Source of the DNA: Flavobacteriales bacterium | GTDB lineage: Bacteria; Bacteroidota; Bacteroidia; Flavobacteriales; Schleiferiaceae | Length of the DNA stretch: 59,004 bases | Direction of reading: 5' to 3' | Assembly: GCA_002737315.1 (NCBI GenBank) | Contig: NSIH01000005.1 | Span: 1 to 59,004, forward strand | In this document: piece by piece, positions 32,626 to 40,549 of the stretch | Position numbering within the stretch: the stretch's first letter is position 1 | Layout: the number at the start of each line of letters is the position of its first letter | Notes under the pieces: generated by a model | The model's database searches: none | Told to the model about the DNA's origin: nothing | What the model saw: only the letters and a program-made list of their open reading frames with translations | Position numbers and translations under genes: made by a program

Positions 32626-34265
32626 GTGCGGTCAGAGCGCGGGATTCTTTGAGGCTGAGGATTCTTTGGGGCTGTGGATTCTTTGGGGCTGTGGATTCTT
32701 TGTGGCTGTGGATTCTTTGTGGCTTGGTTTCGCTTTTGTCTAAAGAGGTGGCCAGTCAGGTCGAGCTGCAGCCGTACGCTTGCACTCCAGCCGCTCGGGG
32801 ATTGGCGGATGCGGGCAGAAATTCGGTGCAGTCCGTTCGTGCATTGCCAGGCGACTTCTTGCGTAATGCCAGGCCTCCAAAGGGTCATTGGTCCAGTGGC
32901 GCGGGCTAGGATCTCGGTGCTTGCCGTTATTCCAGCGAGTCCGAATTCAAGGCTGTGGGTTCTTAGGGGCCATCGAAATTGAATGGATGCACCCTCTGCA
33001 TTCCCGAGGTAGATTATGCCGCGAAGACTTGGGCTGCTGCTTGGGGTCTGTGGGTTTTTTTGGAGGCTTTGGTTTGCTGAATTGTGGCTGAGAAGTTCAT
33101 GGCGGATTCCAATTTGTAGTTGGCCGGGGTACCAACTTATGGAGCGTGTTCGGTCGGCCCATGAGGCGGATTGGTAGTGGGTGGTAGCGTTGAGGGTTAG
33201 GCGGCCGGCCCACAGCGGCAAGGCCGCTGTGGCGCGGTTCCCGCGCAGCGGGCGCCACGGGGTGGCGACCGCCGCTGGCCTCTCCACAGACACACTACCA
33301 TAATTCCTGCTCAAATCCCTTTGAACAGACAAGAGCAAACCGCCTGGCCCGTACCACACTGCGGCAAGCTCTAACCAACCCCGGGATCCCCAAGCCATTG
33401 AAGCAGCCCACCTTGCCTTTCGAAGTCCGACATCGACCATGACCATGCCCGAGGAATCCCGGGCAATGAGGATCCGGTCGAATCCCTGACGAGTCCATGC
33501 CGGCCAAAGAAAATTTAGTCTCGGTTGCAGGGCAAAGGTGACCGACCGAGCACTCCCCCAAAAGCGAAGGGGTAAATCGCTTGGGCTTCGGATTAACCAG
33601 GGATTCAGGAGCCATGATGCCGAGCCGGACTGCAGGGCCAAGCTGCCTCCGTCCGCCATTCTTTTTTGCAGGCTTTGGATGCCACCACAGTCTGAGCAAC
33701 TCCAACCTGCCGATATTTTTGGATCAAGAATGCTCAAGCTCCATGGGGACTGATTGGCATTGGGTAAATCTCTTGGTTGATGATAGAGTCGCTGAAGCAG
33801 TTCGCGTTGGTCCGTGCGTAGGGTAATCGCTCTCCATTCGCTGCTGTCTCGTGGCCATCCGAATTGGGACTGGTAGATTTCAAGAGCGAATTGCTGCTCG
33901 GGGGAGAGAATCACCAGCGCCGCCGCTTCGCGCGGCGCCCCACCCACCCACCACTGAAGCCATACTTCAGCCGCCGAATCGAGTTGCGCATCGCTCCATT
34001 CCGGCCAGTTTGCCATGGTTAGGATCCGCATCAACTCCAGTTCCTCTTGTTTAACCCGCCGAGGAACTCCTCGCTTCGCGCTGTTACCCCGCCACGAACT
34101 TGCACCCAGCTTCGAGCCCAGTCTCGCGCCCTCGTCTGGCCTCGCGCCCGCAACCCTTTTGTGGTTCACGGTCTCTTCCTGGCCCGTCGTTTGGCCGATT
34201 AGGGTTTGGGCCCAGAGTATGGTGCAGAAGCATAGGATCCGGTTAGTTAAGAGGATGCGATGCAT
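32622..34265 (-). CDS. secreted helix-hairpin-helix-like envelope protein
   Basis: A 547-aa protein with a signal peptide (about 1-24). Residues about 75-165 contain SPEQQFALEIYQSQFGWPRDSSEWRAI, which recalls the degenerate helix-hairpin-helix repeats found in some large Bacteroidota envelope proteins. The remainder alternates short Trp/aromatic strands (LNFLWPAWT, AASMAWGSRGWLELAAVWYG, SIQFRW) like an outer-membrane barrel. The C-terminal ~35 residues are a 17-residue repeat encoded by a 17-bp tandem repeat, and the gene contains a triple-hairpin block. Its ATG directly abuts the TGA of the upstream gene. Function unknown; DNA uptake or barrel roles are guesses. Confidence 0.7.
   Translation of the reverse strand: MHRILLTNRILCFCTILWAQTLIGQTTGQEETVNHKRVAGARPDEGARLGSKLGASSWRGNSAKRGVPRRVKQEELELMRILTMANWPEWSDAQLDSAAEVWLQWWVGGAPREAAALVILSPEQQFALEIYQSQFGWPRDSSEWRAITLRTDQRELLQRLYHQPRDLPNANQSPWSLSILDPKISAGWSCSDCGGIQSLQKRMADGGSLALQSGSASWLLNPWLIRSPSDLPLRFWGSARSVTFALQPRLNFLWPAWTRQGFDRILIARDSSGMVMVDVGLRKARWAASMAWGSRGWLELAAVWYGPGGLLLSVQRDLSRNYGSVSVERPAAVATPWRPLRGNRATAALPLWAGRLTLNATTHYQSASWADRTRSISWYPGQLQIGIRHELLSHNSANQSLQKNPQTPSSSPSLRGIIYLGNAEGASIQFRWPLRTHSLEFGLAGITASTEILARATGPMTLWRPGITQEVAWQCTNGLHRISARIRQSPSGWSASVRLQLDLTGHLFRQKRNQATKNPQPQRIHSPKESTAPKNPQPQRIPRSDRT
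32642..32726. repeat. 17-bp tandem repeat, five units
   Basis: Five consecutive 17-bp units of the form GGATTCTTTGGGGCTGT with one to three changes per unit (starts at 32642, 32659, 32676, 32693 and 32710). It lies in the 3' end of the envelope protein gene on the minus strand. As 17 is not a multiple of three, three units encode one 17-residue peptide period (NPQPQRI..SPKES..AP). Units 2 and 3 are identical, which suggests recent slippage. Confidence 0.95.
33210..33277. repeat. GC-rich block of three adjacent hairpins inside a coding region
   Basis: Three perfect or compound inverted repeats follow one another: CCACAGCGGC/GCCGCTGTGG (33210-33219 with 33223-33232, 3-nt loop), GCGCGG/CCGCGC (33232-33237 with 33241-33246), and CAGCGG/CCGCTG (33246-33251 with 33272-33277) enclosing GCCAC/GTGGC (33254-33258 with 33262-33266). 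The reading frame of the envelope gene stays open through it. Confidence 0.85.
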
Positions 34266-34886
34266 TCAAAGCGGGCAGTAGGCAATGGACGAATGCTGCG
34301 TACTGCCTCCGCCGAGGATGATGCGCAGGGGTCCGCGCTGAAATACTGCCCTCCAACGGCCTGCGCTGCTTGCGTAGAGGGCTAAGTTTGGCCTTTCTAG
34401 GCCTATAATCCACTCGGTATGCTTGGATGCAAAGTTTTGCTGCATCTGGACGGCAAGGGTCCATCCAGAGGTCTGAAGCTGGCGCCAGGAGAGGGCAGTC
34501 CGTCCCGATAAGGCTTCGGTGGCAAGGGTCCAGGTGCTCCAGGTCGCCCGGCCTAGGACCTCAACACGCTTGTGGTTCCAGCCCAGGCCAGCTTCGAGGC
34601 GCAGGGAGTTTGCACCCTGGTCCCTTGTTTTTTTGGCTAGGATTGGGCCTGCATCCACTGAGGCTAGGGACCAGAGCTGAAGCCCCATAATGCTGGCCCC
34701 CGCCCCGAGTTCGAGCTTGGGGCTTCGAGCCATGAGTACTGCGCTGCTCAATCCTGGCTTTGGCCCGGATTGCTGGATCCAGGCCGACATTCGCTGGGAC
34801 CTAAGGGTCTCAAGCCAAGGATCCATGGGCATTTGACCCAGGGCGCTTAGGGGAAGCAGCAGCAGGCTGAGGGAAGACAGATTCAT
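34266..34886 (-). CDS. hypothetical secreted/outer-membrane protein
   Basis: A 206-aa protein I cannot assign. It has a signal peptide (MNLSSLSLLLLPLSALGQ, cut near residue 17) and, after about residue 45, a series of alternating amphipathic strands (KLELGAGASIMGLQLWSL, SLRLEAGLGWNHKRVEVLGRATW, GWTLAVQMQQNF, WRAVFQRGPLRIILGGG) typical of a small outer-membrane beta-barrel, possibly 8-10 strands. It is immediately followed by the helix-hairpin-helix-like envelope gene (TGA next to ATG), so the two probably act together. It is separated by 77 bp from the divergent sensor kinase gene. Confidence 0.72.
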   Translation of the reverse strand: MNLSSLSLLLLPLSALGQMPMDPWLETLRSQRMSAWIQQSGPKPGLSSAVLMARSPKLELGAGASIMGLQLWSLASVDAGPILAKKTRDQGANSLRLEAGLGWNHKRVEVLGRATWSTWTLATEALSGRTALSWRQLQTSGWTLAVQMQQNFASKHTEWIIGLERPNLALYASSAGRWRAVFQRGPLRIILGGGSTQHSSIAYCPL

Positions 34887-34951
34887 GCGCCAAAGAAGGG
34901 TTTTAATGCCCGGGCAGAGCCGACCTTAAATGGAAGTTCTAGGCTGCAGCA

Positions 34952-34959
34952 TACCTTCG
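34952..34959 (+). promoter_or_regulatory. possible -7 element for the sensor kinase gene
   Basis: TACCTTCG, one mismatch to TAnnTTTG, ends 4 nt before the ATG at 34964. The spacing equals that of the other close-range boxes in this window. Confidence 0.4.
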
Positions 34960-34963
34960 CCGC

Positions 34964-37321
34964 ATGCGGCGTCTGACCCTACTACTAACGACCATTGTAA
35001 CCCTGGGCTTAAAGGCCCAAAGTTTGACTTTTGCCCTAGACGTCCGCAGCACCGATGCCCAACTGCGCGGGCGAGAAGTGCTCGATCTTGCCCTAGGGCC
35101 AGACGGATTGTGGTGGATGGCAACCCAAGACGAGGGCGTCCTTCACTACGACGGACTATCCGTAGTCCAAATTCAGTGGACGGGCCAGCCGCCCATTGTG
35201 CTTGGTGTTGCCCCAATTCAGAAGGGCACCTATGCCGCGACTTCGGGCGGACTTTACTGGATTCCCCTCGAAGGATCCGCTGAACTAATAAACAGCCTGC
35301 CGGGACCAATTGTCGACGTCGAGGCTAAGGGCGACAGCCTATGGGTTTTGGGCCCTGAACAGCTTTGGCTGCGAATAGGCGCCGGGAAATTTCAGCCCCA
35401 GTCCCTTGATGGTTTGGGTGGAGCTAAGCAGTTTGGCCGCCGAGGGGCCTCCTGGTGGGTAGCCTCCGACCGCGGACTTTGGATTCGCGGCGGCGCTGGA
35501 CTCTGGACCCGAGTGCGCGACCAGCCGGTTCGGTCGGCTGCTGTCGATCACCTGGGAGTATGGGCCGAGACCGATGAGGGCCTAGAACGCCTGACCGACG
35601 AGGGTTGGGAAGCTCATCCTGAAGGACCAAGGGACGCTCAGTGGATGCCTGCAAAAGACCATGGGTCATGGTGGGCAGTAGGGCGCGACGGCCTCTATTG
35701 GGTCGACGGCAAAGTCCGCTCCATGGTTGCCCTGAGTGGGAATCCCCTCGACGGAGCCCTCGCCTTGGCCAGCGACGGTAACGGAGGGCTTCTTTTGGCC
35801 CTGCGAGAAGGCATAATCCGCATTCCGCGTCCGGAGCAATGGTATGATTTGCGCAGTGCGTCCTACAACACGGGCCGAATTAAGTCGGTGGCTCGCCGAG
35901 GGCCTGACCAATTTGCCGTTCTCGGCAGCAAGGGCCTCCAGCTCCTCAGCGCCGAGGGGCAGGTAATCATCCCCCTGCCCAAAACGGGCGTTCCCAGCGG
36001 ATTAGTGGAACTTCCCAAGGGGCGCTGGCTGCTTTATGGCGAGTTCGGAGCCCTCGAATGGGTGTCCGGCGCCTGGAAGTCGCGGTTGAGCGAATGGGTT
36101 CTTGAGGCTGGAACCGTCGAGGATTCCGTCTTTGTTCATACCACCACAGGGTACCAGAAGTGGTCTGACGGTCGCTTTGAGCCCTGCGCGGCTCCGGCCA
36201 AGGTTCCTGCGGCCCTGCGCAGCTGGTCTGAGCTCGGCTACCACTGGCATTGGAGCGACCTCGGGCTCTACGTCAATTCGCCGCAGCGCGGAATAAGTCC
36301 GTTTGGAAGCCCTCGCTGGGTTTTGCGCAGCTGGCAGATTCAGGAGGGCCAGGGTGCTGCCAATTTTGTGCTGCGCTTGGCGCGGTTGGGCGATCCGCAG
36401 GCCGACGCCCGCACTCTTCGCTACCGGCGTGACGGCGCAGACTGGGTAGACCTTGGTCCAGGCCGCACCCTAGTTTTGGCCGGACTCTCCCCGGGAAGGC
36501 ACCTCCTGGAGCTCGATTCTGATCCGATTCAGCGGTTTAGCCTTTGGCTCCCGAGGCCCTGGTGGGCACAGCCCCGATTCTGGGTTCCGCTTGCACTGGC
36601 TTTGCTCTCTGCCGCGGGTAGCTTGCTTTGGCTTGTCCTTCGCCGCCAAAGGGAATCCAAGAGGTGGGCTTCTGAGAAGGCCGAACTCGAGCGCATGGCT
36701 CTTAGGCTGCAAATGAATCCGCACTTCACCTTCAACGCCTTGGAATCCATTTCTTCGTTTGTTATGGAGCAAAAGCCCCGCGAGGCCGTGCAGTACCTGA
36801 ACCGCTTTGCCAAACTTATGCGCTACACCCTAGAGAAGGCCGACCAGGAGCGGGTGGAGCTCCGCGAGGAGCTTGACGCGCTGTCGCACTACATTGCCTT
36901 GGAACAAATGCGCTTTGATCAGAGTTTTGATCACGTTCTCGAGGTTGATGAGGCTCTGGACCCGAATGACTTAGCGATTCCACCCATGCTTTTGCAGCCC
37001 CTAGTCGAGAATGCCATTCTGCACGGACTCCGCCCCCTGCAGGGCCGGCGCGGACGCCTTACCCTTCGCCTGCTTCAGGCAGTTGAACCCGGCAGGATTC
37101 GCATCGAGATCGAAGACAACGGAATTGGTCGCTTGGCGGCAGGGGTTCAGCAAACCGGCGATGAGGGGCAGAAGCGTTCCATGGCCACTAGGATTCTCGA
37201 GAGCCGCCTCAAGGCCTTGGCGGAGGCCAGTGGCGAGCCCTACCGTCTTGCTGTCGAAGATCTCAATGAGGGAACGAGGGTCGTCCTCGCGCTCCCGAAG
37301 GTCGAAGTATGGGGGGTTTAG
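34964..37321 (+). CDS. LytS/YehU-type sensor histidine kinase with N-terminal propeller-like sensor
   Basis: A 785-aa membrane kinase. A signal peptide (about 1-18) leads into a ~500-residue periplasmic region of repeated strands (GPDGLWWMATQDEGVLHYDG, SLWVLGPEQLWLRIG, GLWIRGGAGLWTRVRD), like the two-component regulator propeller sensors of Bacteroidota, then a YYY-like segment (LRYRRDGADWVDLGPGRTLVLAGLSPGRH), one membrane helix (FWVPLALALLSAAGSLLWLVL), a short coiled coil, the His_kinase motif MNPHFTFNALESISSF with His587, and a GHKL ATPase (PPMLLQPLVENAILHGL, IEIEDNGIG). It pairs with the LytTR regulator 16 bp downstream. The signal is unknown. Confidence 0.92.
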   Translation: MRRLTLLLTTIVTLGLKAQSLTFALDVRSTDAQLRGREVLDLALGPDGLWWMATQDEGVLHYDGLSVVQIQWTGQPPIVLGVAPIQKGTYAATSGGLYWIPLEGSAELINSLPGPIVDVEAKGDSLWVLGPEQLWLRIGAGKFQPQSLDGLGGAKQFGRRGASWWVASDRGLWIRGGAGLWTRVRDQPVRSAAVDHLGVWAETDEGLERLTDEGWEAHPEGPRDAQWMPAKDHGSWWAVGRDGLYWVDGKVRSMVALSGNPLDGALALASDGNGGLLLALREGIIRIPRPEQWYDLRSASYNTGRIKSVARRGPDQFAVLGSKGLQLLSAEGQVIIPLPKTGVPSGLVELPKGRWLLYGEFGALEWVSGAWKSRLSEWVLEAGTVEDSVFVHTTTGYQKWSDGRFEPCAAPAKVPAALRSWSELGYHWHWSDLGLYVNSPQRGISPFGSPRWVLRSWQIQEGQGAANFVLRLARLGDPQADARTLRYRRDGADWVDLGPGRTLVLAGLSPGRHLLELDSDPIQRFSLWLPRPWWAQPRFWVPLALALLSAAGSLLWLVLRRQRESKRWASEKAELERMALRLQMNPHFTFNALESISSFVMEQKPREAVQYLNRFAKLMRYTLEKADQERVELREELDALSHYIALEQMRFDQSFDHVLEVDEALDPNDLAIPPMLLQPLVENAILHGLRPLQGRRGRLTLRLLQAVEPGRIRIEIEDNGIGRLAAGVQQTGDEGQKRSMATRILESRLKALAEASGEPYRLAVEDLNEGTRVVLALPKVEVWGV

Positions 37322-37337
37322 GGTAAGTTAGCAGTCT

Positions 37338-38078
37338 ATGAAGGCCCTACTGCTCGACGACGAAGCCCCAAGCCGCAAGGCCCTGCGTGGCAAACTGGAT
37401 TTGTTTTGCCCTCAGGTGCGCGAGGTCTACGAGGCCTCTACGGTCGATGAGGCCTGGGAACTGCTCCTGGGTCGCAAGCCAGACCTGCTCTTTCTTGACG
37501 TACACCTTACCGGTGAATTGGGCTTTGACCTGCTCGAGCGCCTTTCGGTCGACGAGCCCGAGTGGACCGGTGCAGTCATCGTGGTTACGGCCCACGAGAG
37601 CTATGCCGTACGCGCTTTTAGGGCAAGTGCTGTTGACTACCTGCTCAAGCCAATCGACCCCGAAGAACTTGCTCGTGCCGTCAAAAAGGCCACCTCGGCC
37701 ATACCCTCAGCCCAGCTCGGGGCCTTGGTCGACAACCTGCGCGATCGAAGCGTCAAAAAATTAGTGATTTCGAGTACCGAGGGCATGCACGTCGTGCGGA
37801 TTACCGAAATTTTGCGCTGTGAATCCACCTCGAACTACACCCAGTTCTTCATGCGCGGCGGCAAAAAGCTCCTGGCATCGCGTACCCTCAAAGATTTCGA
37901 GACCATTCTTGCTCCCTACGATTTTGAGCGAGTACATAAGTCGCACCTGGTTAACATGGACATTATAAAGCGCTACGTCTCGAGCGATGGAGGCTACCTT
38001 ATTCTCGAGGACGACTCCAATGTGCCGGTTGCCAACCGCAAAAAAGAAGTGGTGATGGCGAGACTTCGGGCCCTATAA
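37338..38078 (+). CDS. LytTR-family response regulator
   Basis: A 246-aa response regulator: receiver domain with DDE at 7-9, phospho-acceptor Asp54 (LLFLDVHLTGE), Thr/Lys in VVTAHES and YLLKPIDPEEL, then a LytTR DNA-binding domain (about 140-246) with EILRCESTSNYTQFFM, LKDFETILAPYDFERVHKSHLVNMDIIKRY and VPVANRKKE. It is the output partner of the adjacent LytS-type kinase. Its stop region overlaps the purE stop on the other strand by 6 bp, leaving no room for a terminator. Confidence 0.95.
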   Translation: MKALLLDDEAPSRKALRGKLDLFCPQVREVYEASTVDEAWELLLGRKPDLLFLDVHLTGELGFDLLERLSVDEPEWTGAVIVVTAHESYAVRAFRASAVDYLLKPIDPEELARAVKKATSAIPSAQLGALVDNLRDRSVKKLVISSTEGMHVVRITEILRCESTSNYTQFFMRGGKKLLASRTLKDFETILAPYDFERVHKSHLVNMDIIKRYVSSDGGYLILEDDSNVPVANRKKEVVMARLRAL

Positions 38079-38579
38079 ACCCTTTTCTACCGACTTTGCC
38101 ATGTCTTCAACCGAGAGGCGCATGGTTTCTTTATAGTCGGCTATGACTTGCCTCAGGCTTGGGTCGGTTGCACCCAAAATTTGTGTAGCAAGGATGCCGG
38201 CGTTGGCACCTCCGTTCAAGGCCACCGTAGCTACGGGTACTCCTTTAGGCATTTGCAAAATACTTAAAACGGAATCCCATCCGTCCATGGAATTGCTGCT
38301 TTTGACCGGAACCCCAATCACGGGCAGTGGGGTAGCGCTTGCTATCATGCCTGGGAGGTGTGCCGCTCCGCCGGCTCCGGCGATGATCACTTGGATTCCG
38401 CGGCCGGCGGCCTGCTGTGCGTACTCGATCATGCGCAGGGGGCTTCGATGGGCCGAGACCACGGTGATTTCGTAGGCTATACCAAATTCTTTGAGGCTGT
38501 CTGCGGCACCTTGCATGACGGGCAGGTCGCTTTGGCTTCCCATGACGATGCCCACGCGGGCGGATTCTTTGGTATTCAT
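38073..38579 (-). CDS. purE: N5-carboxyaminoimidazole ribonucleotide mutase
   Basis: Converts N5-CAIR to CAIR in purine synthesis (class I PurE). The 168-aa protein has VGIVMGSQSDLPVMQGAAD at the start, VVSAHRSPLRM, the catalytic GAGGAAHLPGMIASAT loop and PVIGVPVKSSNSMDGWDSVLSILQMPKGVPVATVA. Its ATG overlaps the purK stop (ATGA). Confidence 0.97.
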   Translation of the reverse strand: MNTKESARVGIVMGSQSDLPVMQGAADSLKEFGIAYEITVVSAHRSPLRMIEYAQQAAGRGIQVIIAGAGGAAHLPGMIASATPLPVIGVPVKSSNSMDGWDSVLSILQMPKGVPVATVALNGGANAGILATQILGATDPSLRQVIADYKETMRLSVEDMAKSVEKGL

Positions 38580-39745
38580 GATTTAGTGTAGCTAAGGGCG
38601 GTTAGTGCGTTGCGGGCGGCAGCAGCTCGGCTTCGGGCCTCGTCGAGACTCTTGCCTACGGCGGTCCAGTGGCCTAGTTTGCGAAAGGGACGGGTCTCTG
38701 ATTTTCCGTAGAGGTGCAGCCGGGTTCCGGGTACCGCAAGGGCGCGTTCCAAGCCCTCGTAAGCGACAGGGCCCTGATGCCCTTCGGCACCGACCACGTT
38801 GGCCATTACGGTGGGTTGGCGCAGGGCCGTTGAACCCAAGGGGAGTCCGGTGGCGCAGCGCAGGAGCTGCTCAAACTGCGAGGTCTCGCAGCCTTCAATA
38901 GTTAAGTGTCCTGAATTATGGGGGCGCGGAGCCACTTCGTTGATTAGCCAGTGCCCGTCACGGGTGTAGAACAGCTCAACGGCCAGAAGGCCCAAGATTC
39001 CAAGTGCGCTGGCCGCCCGACGGGCAAGTTCTTCGGCCTCGGCCAAGGCCTCGGCAGGCAGGGGAGCGGGGCAAACTACGAATTCGACCTGGTTGGCACT
39101 CGGGTGAAACTCCATGGCCACCGGCGGAAAAGTCGCCATGCTCCCGTCGGGATGGCGGGCGACGATTACCCCGATTTCTTCGGCAATATCCACCAGGCTC
39201 TCGGCAATGCAGGCCTGCTCAGGAAGATTATCCAGTTCTTCAGGCCGGCGCAGTAGGGCAACGCCAAAGCCGTCGTAGCCTCCTTCGGCAAGCTTCCAAA
39301 CCAGGGGGAGGGTCCAGCGTCCCTCGGCCACCGCCTCCTTAAGGCTTGCGCCGCCGCTAAAACGCTCAAATTTTGAGCTTGGAAGGTCGTTCTCCAGCCA
39401 AAAATTCTTTTGGGCAGCCTTGTTTTGAATGATTCGCAGGGCCGCAGAAGGAGGAAAGCATCGTACCCCCTCAGCCTCCAAAAGCTCCAGAGCGTCAGCG
39501 TTCACGGTTTCGATTTCAATCACGGCCGACTGGGCTCCGCGGGCGAAGCGAACTACGGTATCAAAATCCCTGAAGTCGCCTTCTTCAAAGCGGCGAAGGC
39601 CCAAGCGGCAGGGCGCCTTGGGGTCGGGATCGAGCGCACGCACCGAAACGTCCATTCTCAATGCTTCGGCCAGAAGCATTTTGCCCAGTTGTCCGCCACC
39701 GAGAAGGGCAATTTCAAAGTTGGGGTTGGCGAGAGGAGAACTCAT
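38576..39745 (-). CDS. purK: 5-(carboxyamino)imidazole ribonucleotide synthase
   Basis: ATP-grasp enzyme that carboxylates AIR to N5-CAIR with bicarbonate, feeding PurE. The 389-aa protein begins with ALLGGGQLGKMLLAEALRMDVSVRALDPD, has the ATP-grasp core (GRWTLPLVWKLAEGGYDGFGVAL, ACIAESLVDIAEEIGVIV), the metal-binding LLAVELFYTRDGHWLINEVAPRPHNSGHLTIEGC stretch, and a C-terminal LHLYGKSETRPFRKLGHWTAVG domain. It overlaps purE and the SprT-like gene by 4 bp each. Confidence 0.97.
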   Translation of the reverse strand: MSSPLANPNFEIALLGGGQLGKMLLAEALRMDVSVRALDPDPKAPCRLGLRRFEEGDFRDFDTVVRFARGAQSAVIEIETVNADALELLEAEGVRCFPPSAALRIIQNKAAQKNFWLENDLPSSKFERFSGGASLKEAVAEGRWTLPLVWKLAEGGYDGFGVALLRRPEELDNLPEQACIAESLVDIAEEIGVIVARHPDGSMATFPPVAMEFHPSANQVEFVVCPAPLPAEALAEAEELARRAASALGILGLLAVELFYTRDGHWLINEVAPRPHNSGHLTIEGCETSQFEQLLRCATGLPLGSTALRQPTVMANVVGAEGHQGPVAYEGLERALAVPGTRLHLYGKSETRPFRKLGHWTAVGKSLDEARSRAAAARNALTALSYTKS

Positions 39746-40353
39746 TCTTGGGAGCGCGTCGCCTCAGCGAGTGCGTGCACGGTAAAGGTACGGCCGGTTT
39801 TTTTCTCGGTGCAGGCAAAGCGGCTTCGGCGCTTTGGCCCCTTGCAAAATTCCATTCCGTTTGCAAGGCGAAACCAGCTTCCCTCGGGCAGCTGTTCCAC
39901 GCGGAGTGCGTCCGATTCCGCGCGAAGGGCACGCAGCAGGTCTGGCGCGGCTCCGCAGGAAGCCTTGGGCTTGTGTAGCTGTTTCTTTAGGGCAGTTACT
40001 ACGGCCGGACTAAAGACTCCGGGAACATCCAGAAACGGGCCGAGCAGGTCGCGGTAACGACCTTGCCATTCGCTGCCGTGGGGCATGCAGCCGATTCCAT
40101 CCCAAGAGCGCACTTGGGCATGGGCGAGTTCGTGCAGCAGGGTAATGAGCATGGCTTCGGGCTGCAGGTCGCGGTTTAAAAAAATTTTGGCCCCTAGGTC
40201 GGGCCTCCAACGGTAGGAGCCCCATTTGCTCGAACGAGGCGGCGTCAGCACCACCTCTCCTTTAAAGGCGCGCACAATGCGCGAAGCCTCGGCCTCCGCC
40301 GCTTCAGGAATCCGTCCGGCGAGCCGTCGCCAGTTGAGGTCTAGGCTGTTCAC
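39742..40353 (-). CDS. SprT-like zinc metallopeptidase domain protein
   Basis: A 203-aa SprT-like protein. The zinc site is HELAHAQV (HExxH) with a third ligand in MPHGSEWQGR; preceding SSKWGSYRWRP and IFLNRDLQPEAMLITLLHELAH fit SprT family organisation. The C-terminal part (FRLANGMEFCKGPKRRSRFACTEKKTGRTF) has only two Cys and no complete zinc ribbon. SprT-like proteins resemble Spartan, which cuts DNA-protein crosslinks, but the bacterial role is poorly known. It starts with GTG at 40353 and is translationally coupled to purK. Confidence 0.85.
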   Translation of the reverse strand: MNSLDLNWRRLAGRIPEAAEAEASRIVRAFKGEVVLTPPRSSKWGSYRWRPDLGAKIFLNRDLQPEAMLITLLHELAHAQVRSWDGIGCMPHGSEWQGRYRDLLGPFLDVPGVFSPAVVTALKKQLHKPKASCGAAPDLLRALRAESDALRVEQLPEGSWFRLANGMEFCKGPKRRSRFACTEKKTGRTFTVHALAEATRSQE

Positions 40354-40415
40354 AAGGGTAAAATTAAGAAAACCCGGGCTGCTTGCACCAGGTCCTTTGG
40401 AGGGCGCAGCCCAAC

Positions 40416-40520
40416 CTAGTTTTTAAAGCTTGGGCAGTCGCAGTCGCGCCCGGCTCCGCAGGAAATTATGGTGGTAGCGCAGCATAGCGCAAGCAGTACA
40501 ATCCAAAATCGTCGCTTCAT
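40416..40520 (-). CDS. 34-residue Cys-rich lipoprotein (small ORF)
   Basis: A short gene of 34 codons fills the gap between the SprT-like gene and mlaE. It reads MKRRFWIVLLALCC..., a basic N-terminus, a hydrophobic core and a lipobox-like IISC (Cys21), then a mature tail of only 14 residues, CGAGRDCDCPSFKN. A -7-like box (TACCTTAG) stands 4 nt before the ATG, the same arrangement as at the gene starting at 57080, and it is back-to-back with the mlaE promoter. Function unknown; the CDC pair suggests metal binding or disulfide formation. I recall similar tiny CxCP lipoproteins in flavobacteria but cannot verify. Confidence 0.7.
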   Translation of the reverse strand: MKRRFWIVLLALCCATTIISCGAGRDCDCPSFKN

Positions 40521-40524
40521 GCCC

Positions 40525-40543
40525 CTAAGGTAGCTTACCTTTG
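40525..40543. promoter_or_regulatory. back-to-back -7 elements (small lipoprotein / mlaE)
   Basis: Minus strand TACCTTAG (40532 to 40525) ends 4 nt before the small lipoprotein ATG; plus strand TACCTTTG (40536-40543), an exact consensus match, ends 6 nt before the mlaE ATG. Together they form the near-palindrome AAGGTAGCTTACCTT. Confidence 0.6.
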
Positions 40544-40549
40544 AATGCA

